A DNA stretch of 45,475 bases from NCBI GenBank assembly GCA_964570795.1, contig CAZMYZ010000007.1, positions 1 to 45,475 of the forward strand, in the 5' to 3' direction. A program made the position numbers and the translations under genes. The stretch comes from Damh-18 sp964570795 (lineage in GTDB: Bacteria; Patescibacteriota; Minisyncoccia; Phycocordibacterales; UBA918). The notes beneath the pieces were generated by a model. It ran no database searches and was not told the DNA's origin. It saw nothing but the letters and a program-made list of their open reading frames with translations. Of this stretch, positions 22,873 to 31,259 are shown piece after piece; within the stretch, counting starts at the first letter, position 1; every line of letters starts with the position of its first letter.

Positions 22873-24876
22873 ATGACGAATAATATGGGAGGAAAAAGTA
22901 CCTTACAAAGTACTGTATCGACTGATGGCGTCGAAACACAGGAAAAATTTGACTTGAAAAGTTGGCAGGGTCTTACTGAACTTCTTAAAGCGGGAAAAAA
23001 TGCGCTCAAGCCTGAAGTGTATGCTGAGTTTCGTAATCTTGTACTCCAGTATGCGCAGCATGGTGGTGATGCTGAATACAAAAAACGCATTGACGATGTG
23101 GTGGCGACCTTCGGGCGTGCACCTATAGTACCTGCTGAAGTTGAAGTGCCTGAAAAGGGAGTTGTACAAAAACCAGCGCATGCTTCTCGTCGTGTGGCAC
23201 CGCGCTTTGATGACATTTCTTTTATGCCCGAGTCACTTCCTCCTGAGAAGGTTGAAGTAGTAACAGAACCAGAGCAGGCTGCGCCAGAAGTGGAAAATAT
23301 TTCTGAACCTACTCCTATACCTGTTTCAGTTCCTAAAACAGTAAAGGTACCTGAGTCAATTCCAGTACCTCCCGAGCCGGTAGTTGAAGTATCTTTGCCA
23401 CCAATACCGGAGCCTATTCCTGTGCCAGTCCCAGAGCCGATAGTGGTACCCGAACCAACTCCTACATCTATTCCGGCACCAGTTCCTGTAGAAGTTCAGG
23501 AACCACTGAAACCACTAATGCAGTCTGAACCTGTCTCGCAGATAGAGCAGGTGCCATTTATGTCGCTTGAGCAGTGCAAACTGCGCATTGCGGAAATTAA
23601 GCGTGCAGTAAATACCCACTTCGGGAATCCGGTAGCACTTATGGCGGTGCCTAATAATCTTGGAAAGGTCTATATGACCGCACTCCTTAATGCACTCAAG
23701 GCCTCTACGCCAGGTGCCCCAGGTGGTGTGGGTAGTGCGATGGCAGAACTCGAGCGTGCATACAAAACTCTTATGGAAGGGGACATGATCGCTCCAATTA
23801 CTGCATCCGAGCCGGTTGTTGTACCTGTTGTAGAACCAGAATCTATTCCTGAATCAACTCTCGCGCCTGAACCGAATATAGAGTCAGTACCAGAGCCTGA
23901 ACCTATTCCCGAGCAAGCCCCTGCACCCGAACCTGTTGCTGAAACACCTTTGCCACCAGTGCCTGAGTCCGTTCCTGAACCAGAACCGATCCCCGAAATT
24001 CCTAAAGCACCAGAATCTGTAGTTGTTCCTCCACCACCATCTATTCCTGAGTCAGTACCAGAGCCTGTTTCCGAAATACTAAAGACACTCGTACCAGAAC
24101 ATGCCCCAGTACTAGAGCCAGATGAATCCGTGGTGCGTGACCCTGAAGTTTCTTCCGAAAAAGAAGCAAAACGCATGAGTATTCTCGAACGTATCGAATC
24201 AGAGCAAGGTTTGCCACCACTTGTGGATCCAGAAAATAAAGAAGTATCGCGCGCCGAAGTGATGCACTCAGCATTTGAAAAAACAGATCATACTATTTCT
24301 GCTGTCGTGAGTGCGGTTCATAAAAAGTTACCTCCAATCTCTGGCTCAATCGCAGAACTCGTAGAAGATGAAGTGAGTGGATATGACACCTGGCAAGGAG
24401 CAACAGGCCCTACATCCACGGTGCGGCCTGACACGGTCTCGACTGAGGGCGTCATTCACCGTGAAAACAAACACACTAAAAAGGGAATCATCAATGCTGC
24501 ACACCCTGCTGAACTCGAAGAACAGGGTATTGATGCTACCGAAATTGCGGTCAAGCAATCAGAACTCGTATCACCACAAATTACTACTATGCTGAACAAA
24601 TTACTCCATGAATGGAGTATCTTTGGGGGTAGTGGTCTCTTTGGTATTGGTCCTGGTGGAGCTGAGCACCCACTCTATAAACAACTGTCTGTGCTCAGTA
24701 TGGGTGAAGTGGTGGCGGGGCGATGGGATGGCGCTGATCCAAAAGTCATCAAAATCATCAAGCAATACGTCGATGCATGGCGTCATGAGCAGGGAATTAC
24801 CTACACGCTCAATGAGACCTTTGAACACTATCTCCGACGCGTCGTCCAACGTATTGTCAAAAGACAAAGTATCTAA
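22873..24876 (+). CDS. Pro/Glu-rich protein with conserved helical ends, unknown function
   Basis: Not assigned to a named family. The 667 residues comprise a helical N-terminal part (about 25-80), a long Pro-Glu-Val repeat tract (about 95-225), a folded middle segment (about 230-305), a second Pro/Glu tract (about 305-420) and a conserved-looking C-terminal domain (about 560-667, with GSGLFGIGPGG, HPLYKQLS and GRWDGADPKVI). There is no signal peptide or membrane helix. The PE tracts would form a stiff extended linker. TACAAT (22869-22874) overlaps the first ATG, so an in-frame ATG at 22885 may be the true leaderless start. Its position after the TraG-like ATPase suggests a functional partner. 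Confidence 0.7.
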   Translation: MTNNMGGKSTLQSTVSTDGVETQEKFDLKSWQGLTELLKAGKNALKPEVYAEFRNLVLQYAQHGGDAEYKKRIDDVVATFGRAPIVPAEVEVPEKGVVQKPAHASRRVAPRFDDISFMPESLPPEKVEVVTEPEQAAPEVENISEPTPIPVSVPKTVKVPESIPVPPEPVVEVSLPPIPEPIPVPVPEPIVVPEPTPTSIPAPVPVEVQEPLKPLMQSEPVSQIEQVPFMSLEQCKLRIAEIKRAVNTHFGNPVALMAVPNNLGKVYMTALLNALKASTPGAPGGVGSAMAELERAYKTLMEGDMIAPITASEPVVVPVVEPESIPESTLAPEPNIESVPEPEPIPEQAPAPEPVAETPLPPVPESVPEPEPIPEIPKAPESVVVPPPPSIPESVPEPVSEILKTLVPEHAPVLEPDESVVRDPEVSSEKEAKRMSILERIESEQGLPPLVDPENKEVSRAEVMHSAFEKTDHTISAVVSAVHKKLPPISGSIAELVEDEVSGYDTWQGATGPTSTVRPDTVSTEGVIHRENKHTKKGIINAAHPAELEEQGIDATEIAVKQSELVSPQITTMLNKLLHEWSIFGGSGLFGIGPGGAEHPLYKQLSVLSMGEVVAGRWDGADPKVIKIIKQYVDAWRHEQGITYTLNETFEHYLRRVVQRIVKRQSI

Positions 24877-24909
24877 AACAGTGCATACTATTTGGGTATA
24901 CTCACGGTT

Positions 24910-25503
24910 ATGCATCATGCCAACGCACTCATAGGAAGCAGACAATGGGCGTATGCGTATGCAGCGCTCGATACAACAGGAGAAAATCCTGATATTTCTG
25001 TGCGCGAATTTGATCGTATGGCAATCGCTGATGTGCGTGCGCTTATTCATGATGCGATGTTGCGCCCCGTACGTGAAGATAAACGTACATTTATTATTGC
25101 AGCAGATTCAATTCTTGGTGATGCACAAAATGCACTCCTCAAACTTTTTGAGGAACCAAATGCACATACATGCTTTTATCTTATTATTCCTCGTGAGGAT
25201 ATGCTTTTGCCGACACTGCGCTCACGTCTTTCCATTCTGGCTATAGAAAATACGGTTACCGAGTATGCAACATTCAATGCGTTTCAAAAACTAGGGTACA
25301 GCGATAGACTTGCGCTTATTACGAAAAAAAATACGGGGGAGGACGACGCGTGGTTCGCTGAAGTTGCCGCAGGCTTTGCACAGTATGCACACACAACAAG
25401 AAATGCGGTTCTTATCCATGACGCGCTTATGCTTGCTACCTATCTCCCTATGCCGGGGAGTTCTAAGAAGATGCTCTTTGAGCATATCGCACTTACCCTT
25501 TGA
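24910..25503 (+). CDS. holB: DNA polymerase III delta'-like clamp-loader subunit, short
   Basis: Recognised from the AAA+ clamp-loader block: IIAADSILGDAQNALLKLFEEP, then FYLIIPREDMLLPTLRSRLSIL. It has 198 residues against about 330 in typical delta', with no Walker A and most of the C-terminal collar domain missing. The start at 24910 is chosen because TATACT lies 7 nt upstream; an in-frame ATG at 24892 would lie upstream of that box. It sits between the PE-rich gene and frr. Confidence 0.75.
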   Translation: MHHANALIGSRQWAYAYAALDTTGENPDISVREFDRMAIADVRALIHDAMLRPVREDKRTFIIAADSILGDAQNALLKLFEEPNAHTCFYLIIPREDMLLPTLRSRLSILAIENTVTEYATFNAFQKLGYSDRLALITKKNTGEDDAWFAEVAAGFAQYAHTTRNAVLIHDALMLATYLPMPGSSKKMLFEHIALTL

Positions 25504-25536
25504 AGAAGCACACAAGTACGTTAAAATAGCACCACT

Positions 25537-26088
25537 ATGACATACAACACAAAAGAATTTACCGCACGCGCAGAGGGTGTCGTCGAGTGGCTTGAACGTG
25601 AGTTTTCGAGTATTCGCACCGGCCGTGCTACTCCCACACTTCTCGACCTCGTTACCGTGGAATCATACGGCACGCGTGTACCGCTTCAGCAAGTGGGCTC
25701 TATTAACACCGAAGACGCTCGCACACTCCGTATTTCTATTTGGGACCAAAGTGCCATTAAGAGTGTTGAGCGAGCAATTGTCGAGGCAGACCTCGGTGTG
25801 TCAGTAGTGACCGACGGCTCGGGTATTCGCGTTATTTTTCCGGAACTTACGAGTGAGCGACGTGTTCAACTTTTGAAAATTGCCAAGGCAAAACTTGAGG
25901 AAGCACGTGTATCGCTCCGTGGTGCGCGTGATGAGGCGATAAAGGAAATCGACAAACTCGAAAAGGCCGGCGAGATGAGCCAGGATGAAAAATTTGGTGC
26001 GAAAGAAGAAATTCAAAAGCACATTGATACCTTTAATAATAAACTTGCCAATTTGCTCGATTCAAAGGAGGCTGAAATCAACATATAA
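25537..26088 (+). CDS. frr: ribosome recycling factor
   Basis: Splits post-termination ribosomes together with EF-G. The 183 residues are of normal length, with FSSIRTGRATPTLLD, the SYG.RVPLQQV block, the DGSGIRVIFPELTSERR hinge and the C-terminal three-helix bundle. TAAAAT lies 9 nt before the ATG. The stop overlaps the rseP start (TAATG). Confidence 0.95.
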   Translation: MTYNTKEFTARAEGVVEWLEREFSSIRTGRATPTLLDLVTVESYGTRVPLQQVGSINTEDARTLRISIWDQSAIKSVERAIVEADLGVSVVTDGSGIRVIFPELTSERRVQLLKIAKAKLEEARVSLRGARDEAIKEIDKLEKAGEMSQDEKFGAKEEIQKHIDTFNNKLANLLDSKEAEINI

Positions 26089-27185
26089 TGTCAATTCTTA
26101 TATTTCTCATTGTTCTTTTTGTACTAGTACTAGTACATGAACTCGGTCATTTTGCGGTCGCAAAATGGACGGGAATGCGCGTAGATGAATTTGGTATTGG
26201 ATTCCCACCAAAACTTTTTGGTGTCCGTCGCGGAGAGACCGAATACACATTCAATCTTTTTCCGATAGGAGGGTTTGTAAAAATATACGGTGAAGATGCA
26301 CTCCTTGAGGGTGAAGCAACACATCCCGATGCAACCTCACGTTCGTTTATGTCGAAGGGGAAGTGGGCACAAGCTGCGGTACTCGTGGCGGGTATCACGA
26401 TGAATATCCTTTTTGCATGGCTCCTTATCACTATTGCATTTGGTATGGGGGTAAAGAGTTCTGTTTCTGAGGAGGATGCCACAGATACTGCGGCACTCGC
26501 TATTACACAAGTACTTCCCGAAGGTCCTGCTGCACAAGCATCACTTACTCCTGGAGCGGTGATTCGTGAAGTGCAGGCAGGGGAAGATACACTCACGACA
26601 CTTACGCCGACAGCATTTAGTGCATTTATTGCAGAACACAAGGATGTACCGGTGACTATTGCCTATATGCTTGAAGGAGAGTTGCGTGCTGTGCAGGTTA
26701 CTCCCGCAGTGGGTATTATTGAAGGCTCCGAGCGTCCGGCGATTGGTGTTGCACTCACCCTTGTCGATACGGTATCGCGCTCATTTGGGGAATCAATTGT
26801 CGATTCTTCAGTGTTTGTGGTAACCGCAATTCGCGATATTACGGTAGGTATTTGGACACTTCTTGCTGATACGGTGCGTATGCAAGCAGACTTTTCACAA
26901 GTGGCGGGCCCTGTAGGTATTGTAGGGCTTGTCGATGAGGCGTCTTCATACGGTATCACCTCACTTCTTATGTTTACTGCATTCATCTCACTCAACCTTG
27001 CAGTCATCAATATATTGCCGTTCCCGGCCCTCGATGGAGGACGTCTTCTCTTTGTGATTATCGAAGCGGTGAAGGGGACACCAATTAAAGCGCAGTATGT
27101 CGCAGTCTTGAATACAGTAGGATTTTTCCTCCTCATTCTTCTGATGGTGTTGGTCACTTGGAATGATATAGCAAAGTTGATTTAA
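26088..27185 (+). CDS. rseP: site-2 protease family zinc metalloprotease (RseP-like)
   Basis: Intramembrane protease that cleaves membrane-bound substrates such as anti-sigma factors or leftover signal peptides. The 365 residues contain the zinc motif H17-E-L-G-H21 in the first helix, a PDZ domain (about 125-215), and the C-terminal helix motif NILPFPALDGG (Asp316, third ligand). There are four predicted membrane segments. The start overlaps the frr stop by one base. A short copy of the murF-side repeat terminus begins at its stop codon, followed by a bidirectional terminator. Confidence 0.92.
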   Translation: MSILIFLIVLFVLVLVHELGHFAVAKWTGMRVDEFGIGFPPKLFGVRRGETEYTFNLFPIGGFVKIYGEDALLEGEATHPDATSRSFMSKGKWAQAAVLVAGITMNILFAWLLITIAFGMGVKSSVSEEDATDTAALAITQVLPEGPAAQASLTPGAVIREVQAGEDTLTTLTPTAFSAFIAEHKDVPVTIAYMLEGELRAVQVTPAVGIIEGSERPAIGVALTLVDTVSRSFGESIVDSSVFVVTAIRDITVGIWTLLADTVRMQADFSQVAGPVGIVGLVDEASSYGITSLLMFTAFISLNLAVINILPFPALDGGRLLFVIIEAVKGTPIKAQYVAVLNTVGFFLLILLMVLVTWNDIAKLI

Positions 27186-27202
27186 GAGACTATCCACTAA
27201 CC
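27183..27202. repeat. solo end of the murF-side repeat
   Basis: TTAAGAGACTATCCACTAAC matches the outer end of the element at 41227-41246 with one change and one inserted A. It begins in the rseP stop codon. No matching second end is seen nearby. Confidence 0.55.
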
Positions 27203-27213
27203 TAATAAAAAAG

Positions 27214-27238
27214 GAAAACCCCGCGGTGCGGGGTTTTT
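27214..27238. terminator. bidirectional terminator
   Basis: Eleven-bp stem around AAAACCCCGC with a GGT loop between convergent rseP and the 27247 gene. Confidence 0.85.
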
Positions 27239-27246
27239 CGTAGGGA

Positions 27247-27582
27247 TTACGCAAGGAGCATTTTCAGTCCCTTGCAGTCAATGCGCATCATGTGTGGACC
27301 AAGAGAATCCTGAAGGATTACTCCAGCAGTTGGGTACTTGAATACGGGCTGAAATACCCATTTGCCAGGTTCGTGCTGCAAAAAGAGGTGTGCACGATGA
27401 CCATGTGGCTCAAGAAGCACAACGAGTACTCTTTCGTGCAAGATGGTTATATAATCGATAATCATCACTGATTTGCATTTCAAGTGGTCCGTAACATGAG
27501 CTCGTAGCCTGCGACTTTGAAGAAATGCATTGAGTGTACGAATCTGTTTAGAATTCGGCTGAGTGGTTGCGTGATTCCACAT
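27247..27582 (-). CDS. hypothetical protein, 111 aa
   Basis: Not recognised. A soluble, basic and His-rich mixed alpha/beta protein without cysteine pairs. The start is supported by GGAG 8 nt upstream of the ATG. It is the only minus-strand gene inside the 19-41 kb plus-strand block and is bounded by its own terminator, suggesting a later insertion of an accessory gene. Confidence 0.62.
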   Translation of the reverse strand: MWNHATTQPNSKQIRTLNAFLQSRRLRAHVTDHLKCKSVMIIDYITILHERVLVVLLEPHGHRAHLFLQHEPGKWVFQPVFKYPTAGVILQDSLGPHMMRIDCKGLKMLLA

Positions 27583-27769
27583 TGAAAAATCTCCATGTAC
27601 TAGTTAATTCCGGGCGAAATCGTACCATAGAAATATGATGTGTGTACAGGGTGTTGTGGATACTTTTGACCATCATACCGATACACGATACAATAGAAAA
27701 AACACGTACTGACGGGCTTTTTTCTTGGTATACGCGTTTATTAGTATTGTATTTGTACACATTCACATT

Positions 27770-29032
27770 ATGAAACAATCCAGACTGTTCACGCGCACAC
27801 GAAAGGAAGTGCCTGGGGATGAGACCGCAAAAAATGCGCAACTCCTTATTCGTGCAGGGTACGTATATAAAGAGATGGCCGGAGTGTACTCATATCTGCC
27901 GCTCGGACTTCGGGTGCTTGAGAACATAAAGAGTATCATTCGTGAAGAAATGAATCGTGAGGGTGGGCAAGAAATAGTAATGACTGCCCTCCAGGAAAAA
28001 GAAGTTTGGGAAAAGACTGATAGATGGGATGATGCAAAAGTAGATATTTGGTTTAAGACTGCACTCAAGAATGGTACTGAGGTCGGGCTTGGTATTACTC
28101 ATGAAGAGCCTATTACTCGCATCATGACCTCGTATATTTCTTCGTATCGCGATCTTCCTCGTGCCGCATATCAATTTCAAAATAAGTTTCGTAATGAGAC
28201 GCGTGCAAAAAGCGGTATTATGCGCGGGCGCGAATTTATGATGAAAGATCTCTATGATTTTTCTCGGGACGCACGCGAACACGAAGAGTTCTATGGACGT
28301 ATGCGCGCCGCATATATTCGCGTATTTGAACGTCTGGGACTTGGTGCAATTACGTATCCAGCATTCGCATCAGGTGGTATTTTTAGTGAATTTTCTGAGG
28401 AGTTTCAGACGGTTTCTGATGCAGGGGAAGATATTATCTATGTTGATGAAGCACGTCATATTGCACTCAATAAGGAGGTATACACTGATGAGGTAATTGC
28501 GAAACTCGGTCTTGATAAAAGTACGCTCGTTGAGAAGAAGTCTATTGAGGTGGGAAATATTTTTCATCTTGGTACCAAGTTTTCAGAACCACTCGATCTC
28601 TACTACACCGATGAAGAAGGGAACAAAAAACCAGTATATATGGGATGTTACGGTATGGGTCCAACACGTATCATGGGTACTATTGTGGAAACACTTTCTG
28701 ATGCAAAGGGGATTGTGTGGCCCGAGAGTGTAGCACCGTATCAGATTCATCTTGTGGAACTCTCCGGTGGCGACACTGAACTTAAAGATGAGGCCGACGG
28801 GCTCTATAACACCTTTAAGGAGGGTGGTGTAGAAGTACTCTATGATGACCGCGATGTGCGCGCAGGAGAAAAGTTTAATGATAGCGACTTGCTCGGTATG
28901 CCGTACCGCGTCGTGGTAAGTAAAAAAACAAAAGAAGAAGGGAAGTATGAAGTTGTCGAACGAGCGACGGGTGAAGTGCTTTTCATGACCGAGGAAGAGT
29001 TGTTCCAAAAGTTCCTTAATACGACTGCATAA
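27770..29032 (+). CDS. proS: prolyl-tRNA synthetase, short form
   Basis: Class II synthetase charging tRNA-Pro. The 420 residues include motif 1 (GVYSYLPLGLRVLENI), THEEP, motif 2 (FRNETRAKSGIMRGREFMMKD), motif 3 (GCYGMGPTRIMG) and the anticodon-binding domain (about 330-420). The INS editing domain between motifs 2 and 3 of bacterial-type enzymes (about 570 residues) is absent. The start at 27770 matches the family N-terminus MKQSRLF; the longer frame adds 15 unlikely residues. Its stop overlaps the mreB start (TAATG). Confidence 0.93.
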   Translation: MKQSRLFTRTRKEVPGDETAKNAQLLIRAGYVYKEMAGVYSYLPLGLRVLENIKSIIREEMNREGGQEIVMTALQEKEVWEKTDRWDDAKVDIWFKTALKNGTEVGLGITHEEPITRIMTSYISSYRDLPRAAYQFQNKFRNETRAKSGIMRGREFMMKDLYDFSRDAREHEEFYGRMRAAYIRVFERLGLGAITYPAFASGGIFSEFSEEFQTVSDAGEDIIYVDEARHIALNKEVYTDEVIAKLGLDKSTLVEKKSIEVGNIFHLGTKFSEPLDLYYTDEEGNKKPVYMGCYGMGPTRIMGTIVETLSDAKGIVWPESVAPYQIHLVELSGGDTELKDEADGLYNTFKEGGVEVLYDDRDVRAGEKFNDSDLLGMPYRVVVSKKTKEEGKYEVVERATGEVLFMTEEELFQKFLNTTA

Positions 29033-30102
29033 TGAAGGGGATTACGTCATACATCGATTCATTTCTCAACTCCTTGTCGACAGACATTGGGATTGATTTG
29101 GGTACGGCAAATACGCTTGTCTATATAAAAGGCAAGGGCATCGTACTTAATGAGCCCACTATTGTGGCGCTTAATAAAAAAACAGGGCAACTCGTTGCAA
29201 TTGGTAACGAAGCAAAAACGATGCTCGGTCGCACACCATCACATATTGAAGTAGTGCGTCCACTTGTGCATGGAGTGATTTCTGACTTTGAAGTAACTGA
29301 GGAAATGCTCGCGTACCTTATTGCAAAGGTGCGTGCCGGTACAAAGTCTCTCGTAGCACCACGTGTACTCATTGGAGTGCCGTCGGGTATTACCTCGGTT
29401 GAGATGCGCGCCGCGCGCGACGCTGCGCGCAATGCGGGTGCACGTGATGTGTTTCTTATTGAAGAGCCTATTGTTGCAGCTATTGGATCAAAACTTCCTA
29501 TTCATAAAGCACAAGGAAGTATGATTATTGATATTGGTGGAGGTACGACCGACATTGCGGTGATTTCTCTGAATGGTATCGTCACCGCTAAAAATCTTCG
29601 TGTTGCCGGCGACCAACTCAACAACGATATTGTGGCATATATCCGTGACCAATTTAAAGTACTTGTTGGAGACAAGACCGCCGAAGATACAAAAATTGCA
29701 CTTGCTTCAGTAGAAGAAGAGGGGGAATCAAAAGAAATGGTGGTGCGTGGGCGCGACGTGGTGACCGGGCTTCCGCGCGAGGTAATTATTACCGACAGTG
29801 ATATTCGTGAAGCGATTGGCAACTCCGTGAATGCAATCGTGGAAGCATCACGTGATGTTATTGAACTCACACCGCCTGAGGTACTTGCGGATGTGATGCA
29901 ACGCGGAATCAGTCTTGCGGGGGGTGGTGCACTTATTCCGGGGGTGGCACGACTTCTTGAGAGTGTACTCAAGGTACCGGTAGTGATTGTGCCTGATCCA
30001 CTCCGTGCAGTGGTACGTGGTATCGGCACGGTCCTTGAAGATTTTGAACACTATGAAGAACTTCTCAACGAAAACGAAGGAGAACTTTCGCCGCAACTCT
30101 AG
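29032..30102 (+). CDS. mreB: rod shape-determining protein MreB
   Basis: Canonical MreB, 356 residues. It has a hydrophobic N-terminal membrane-targeting stretch, DIGIDLGTANTLVYIKGKG, the IEEPIVAAIGS connect motif, DIGGGTTDIAVISLNG, and SLAGGGALIPG. It polymerises under the membrane and guides lateral wall synthesis with MreC, the mreD-position protein and PBP2 encoded just downstream. It is translationally coupled to proS by a one-base overlap. Confidence 0.95.
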   Translation: MKGITSYIDSFLNSLSTDIGIDLGTANTLVYIKGKGIVLNEPTIVALNKKTGQLVAIGNEAKTMLGRTPSHIEVVRPLVHGVISDFEVTEEMLAYLIAKVRAGTKSLVAPRVLIGVPSGITSVEMRAARDAARNAGARDVFLIEEPIVAAIGSKLPIHKAQGSMIIDIGGGTTDIAVISLNGIVTAKNLRVAGDQLNNDIVAYIRDQFKVLVGDKTAEDTKIALASVEEEGESKEMVVRGRDVVTGLPREVIITDSDIREAIGNSVNAIVEASRDVIELTPPEVLADVMQRGISLAGGGALIPGVARLLESVLKVPVVIVPDPLRAVVRGIGTVLEDFEHYEELLNENEGELSPQL

Positions 30103-31006
30103 TGAGTCGTCGCGAATGAAGTATGTGCTGTGGATTGGTATGGCACTCTGTGTCTTGCTGCTTGGTAAGGGAATAGTGAGTACGGTATCCTCGGGAATTT
30201 CGACCACACTGTATACCATACGTCATTATATGGAAACGTCCTCTGCCACTGTGCCGATGTTTGTACGTAGTCGCACAGAGTTGCTTCGCCATACACAAGA
30301 ACTTGAGCAAGAAGTTGCTTCTAATCAAGGTCTTGCTGCGACACTTGCATACATCACTGCAGAAAATACTGAATTGCGTAATCTACTTAGTGCATCAAGT
30401 ACACCACAGATAGCGGCGGGCGTGCTTGCACGCCCGCCGTATACACCCTATGACACTATCGTACTCGATAAGGGTAGTGAGGATGGTATTGTTGCATATG
30501 CACCGGTGTATCACGGAAAAGGAATAGCACTTGGGTATGTGCACGCGGTGTTTCCGCATATGTCGTATGTAACACTTTTCTCGTCTCCCGGTGTGGAATC
30601 CACGGTATATATTTTTGGAGCCAATCTCTTTACTACCGCATATGGTGAAGGGGGTGGCGTGGTGCACTTGAGTGTCCCGCAGGGCATCCCGCTTACCAAA
30701 GGTGACGCGGTAGTACTCCCTTCGCTTCATACGGGAACATTAGGTGTGGTGGATGAAATTCAATCAATTGCTACCGAACCCGAACAACATGCGTATGTGA
30801 CACTTGGTGTACCACTGCAGTCTATTCGTGTGGTAAGTGTGGGTACTGTGCCAGTCAACGCAGTTTCCTTTGAAGAGGCGCTTACCCGTGTGCGCACAGA
30901 GGAAGATAAACGTTTTATGATTGCTGTACCTGAAGATGAGCGTGTACAGATACGTGCTTCCTCAACACCTACACAAGCAACTTCAACAGGCACCACGACA
31001 CCATGA
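30053..31006 (+). CDS. mreC: rod shape-determining protein MreC
   Basis: Bitopic scaffold of the elongasome, 317 residues. A basic cytoplasmic N-terminus is followed by one membrane helix (about 25-42), a coiled coil (about 75-115, ELEQEVASNQGLAATLAYITAEN with the family NTELRNLL), then two beta-barrel lobes (about 120-275). A Thr/Ser/Pro tail closes the protein. The start at 30053 overlaps mreB by 50 nt; an alternative ATG at 30116 avoids the overlap but removes the basic stretch. Its TGA stop overlaps the next ATG. Confidence 0.9.
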   Translation: MKNFSTKTKENFRRNSSESSRMKYVLWIGMALCVLLLGKGIVSTVSSGISTTLYTIRHYMETSSATVPMFVRSRTELLRHTQELEQEVASNQGLAATLAYITAENTELRNLLSASSTPQIAAGVLARPPYTPYDTIVLDKGSEDGIVAYAPVYHGKGIALGYVHAVFPHMSYVTLFSSPGVESTVYIFGANLFTTAYGEGGGVVHLSVPQGIPLTKGDAVVLPSLHTGTLGVVDEIQSIATEPEQHAYVTLGVPLQSIRVVSVGTVPVNAVSFEEALTRVRTEEDKRFMIAVPEDERVQIRASSTPTQATSTGTTTP

Positions 31007-31257
31007 CCTATCTGCGCATCATCAGTTTTATTGGGATAACACTCGTAGCACTCTTTTTGCCGTTGTGGGTATTTGTGTGTTTTGCACTACTCTACGCATT
31101 TGTCTTTGCACCGTATGAACTTCTCATACTTGCGGTGTGTATTGATGCGCAGTTTGGTGACACAGCGCGTGGTGTGTGGTTTGTGTACACCGGTATTGCA
31201 GCGCTTGTGACGCTTGCGGTGATGGCTGCACGCCCACTTCTTCGTTTTTATGCATAA
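31003..31257 (+). CDS. mreD: small membrane protein in the mreD position
   Basis: An 84-residue, almost wholly hydrophobic protein with about three membrane segments (7-25, 27-50 and 58-80). It overlaps mreC by ATGA and is followed two bases later by PBP2. The position is that of mreD, but it is about half the usual length of around 160 residues. Assignment rests on context and hydrophobicity, not on sequence motifs. Confidence 0.6.
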   Translation: MTYLRIISFIGITLVALFLPLWVFVCFALLYAFVFAPYELLILAVCIDAQFGDTARGVWFVYTGIAALVTLAVMAARPLLRFYA

Positions 31258-31259
31258 CT

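Noticed and set aside
23670..24176. 168-aa minus-strand Gly/Ser/Thr-rich frame
   Set aside because: Antisense of the Pro/Glu tracts in the PE-rich gene; low-complexity shadow.
26121..26136. Palindrome GTACTAGTACTAGTAC
   Set aside because: It encodes the hydrophobic VLVLV stretch before the HELGH motif of rseP; explained by codon choice.
31003..31006. Possible UGA recoding (as in Gracilibacteria/SR1)
   Set aside because: TGA ends mreC, the 16971 gene and the 43164 gene at sensible places, and no conserved gene here contains internal TGA.
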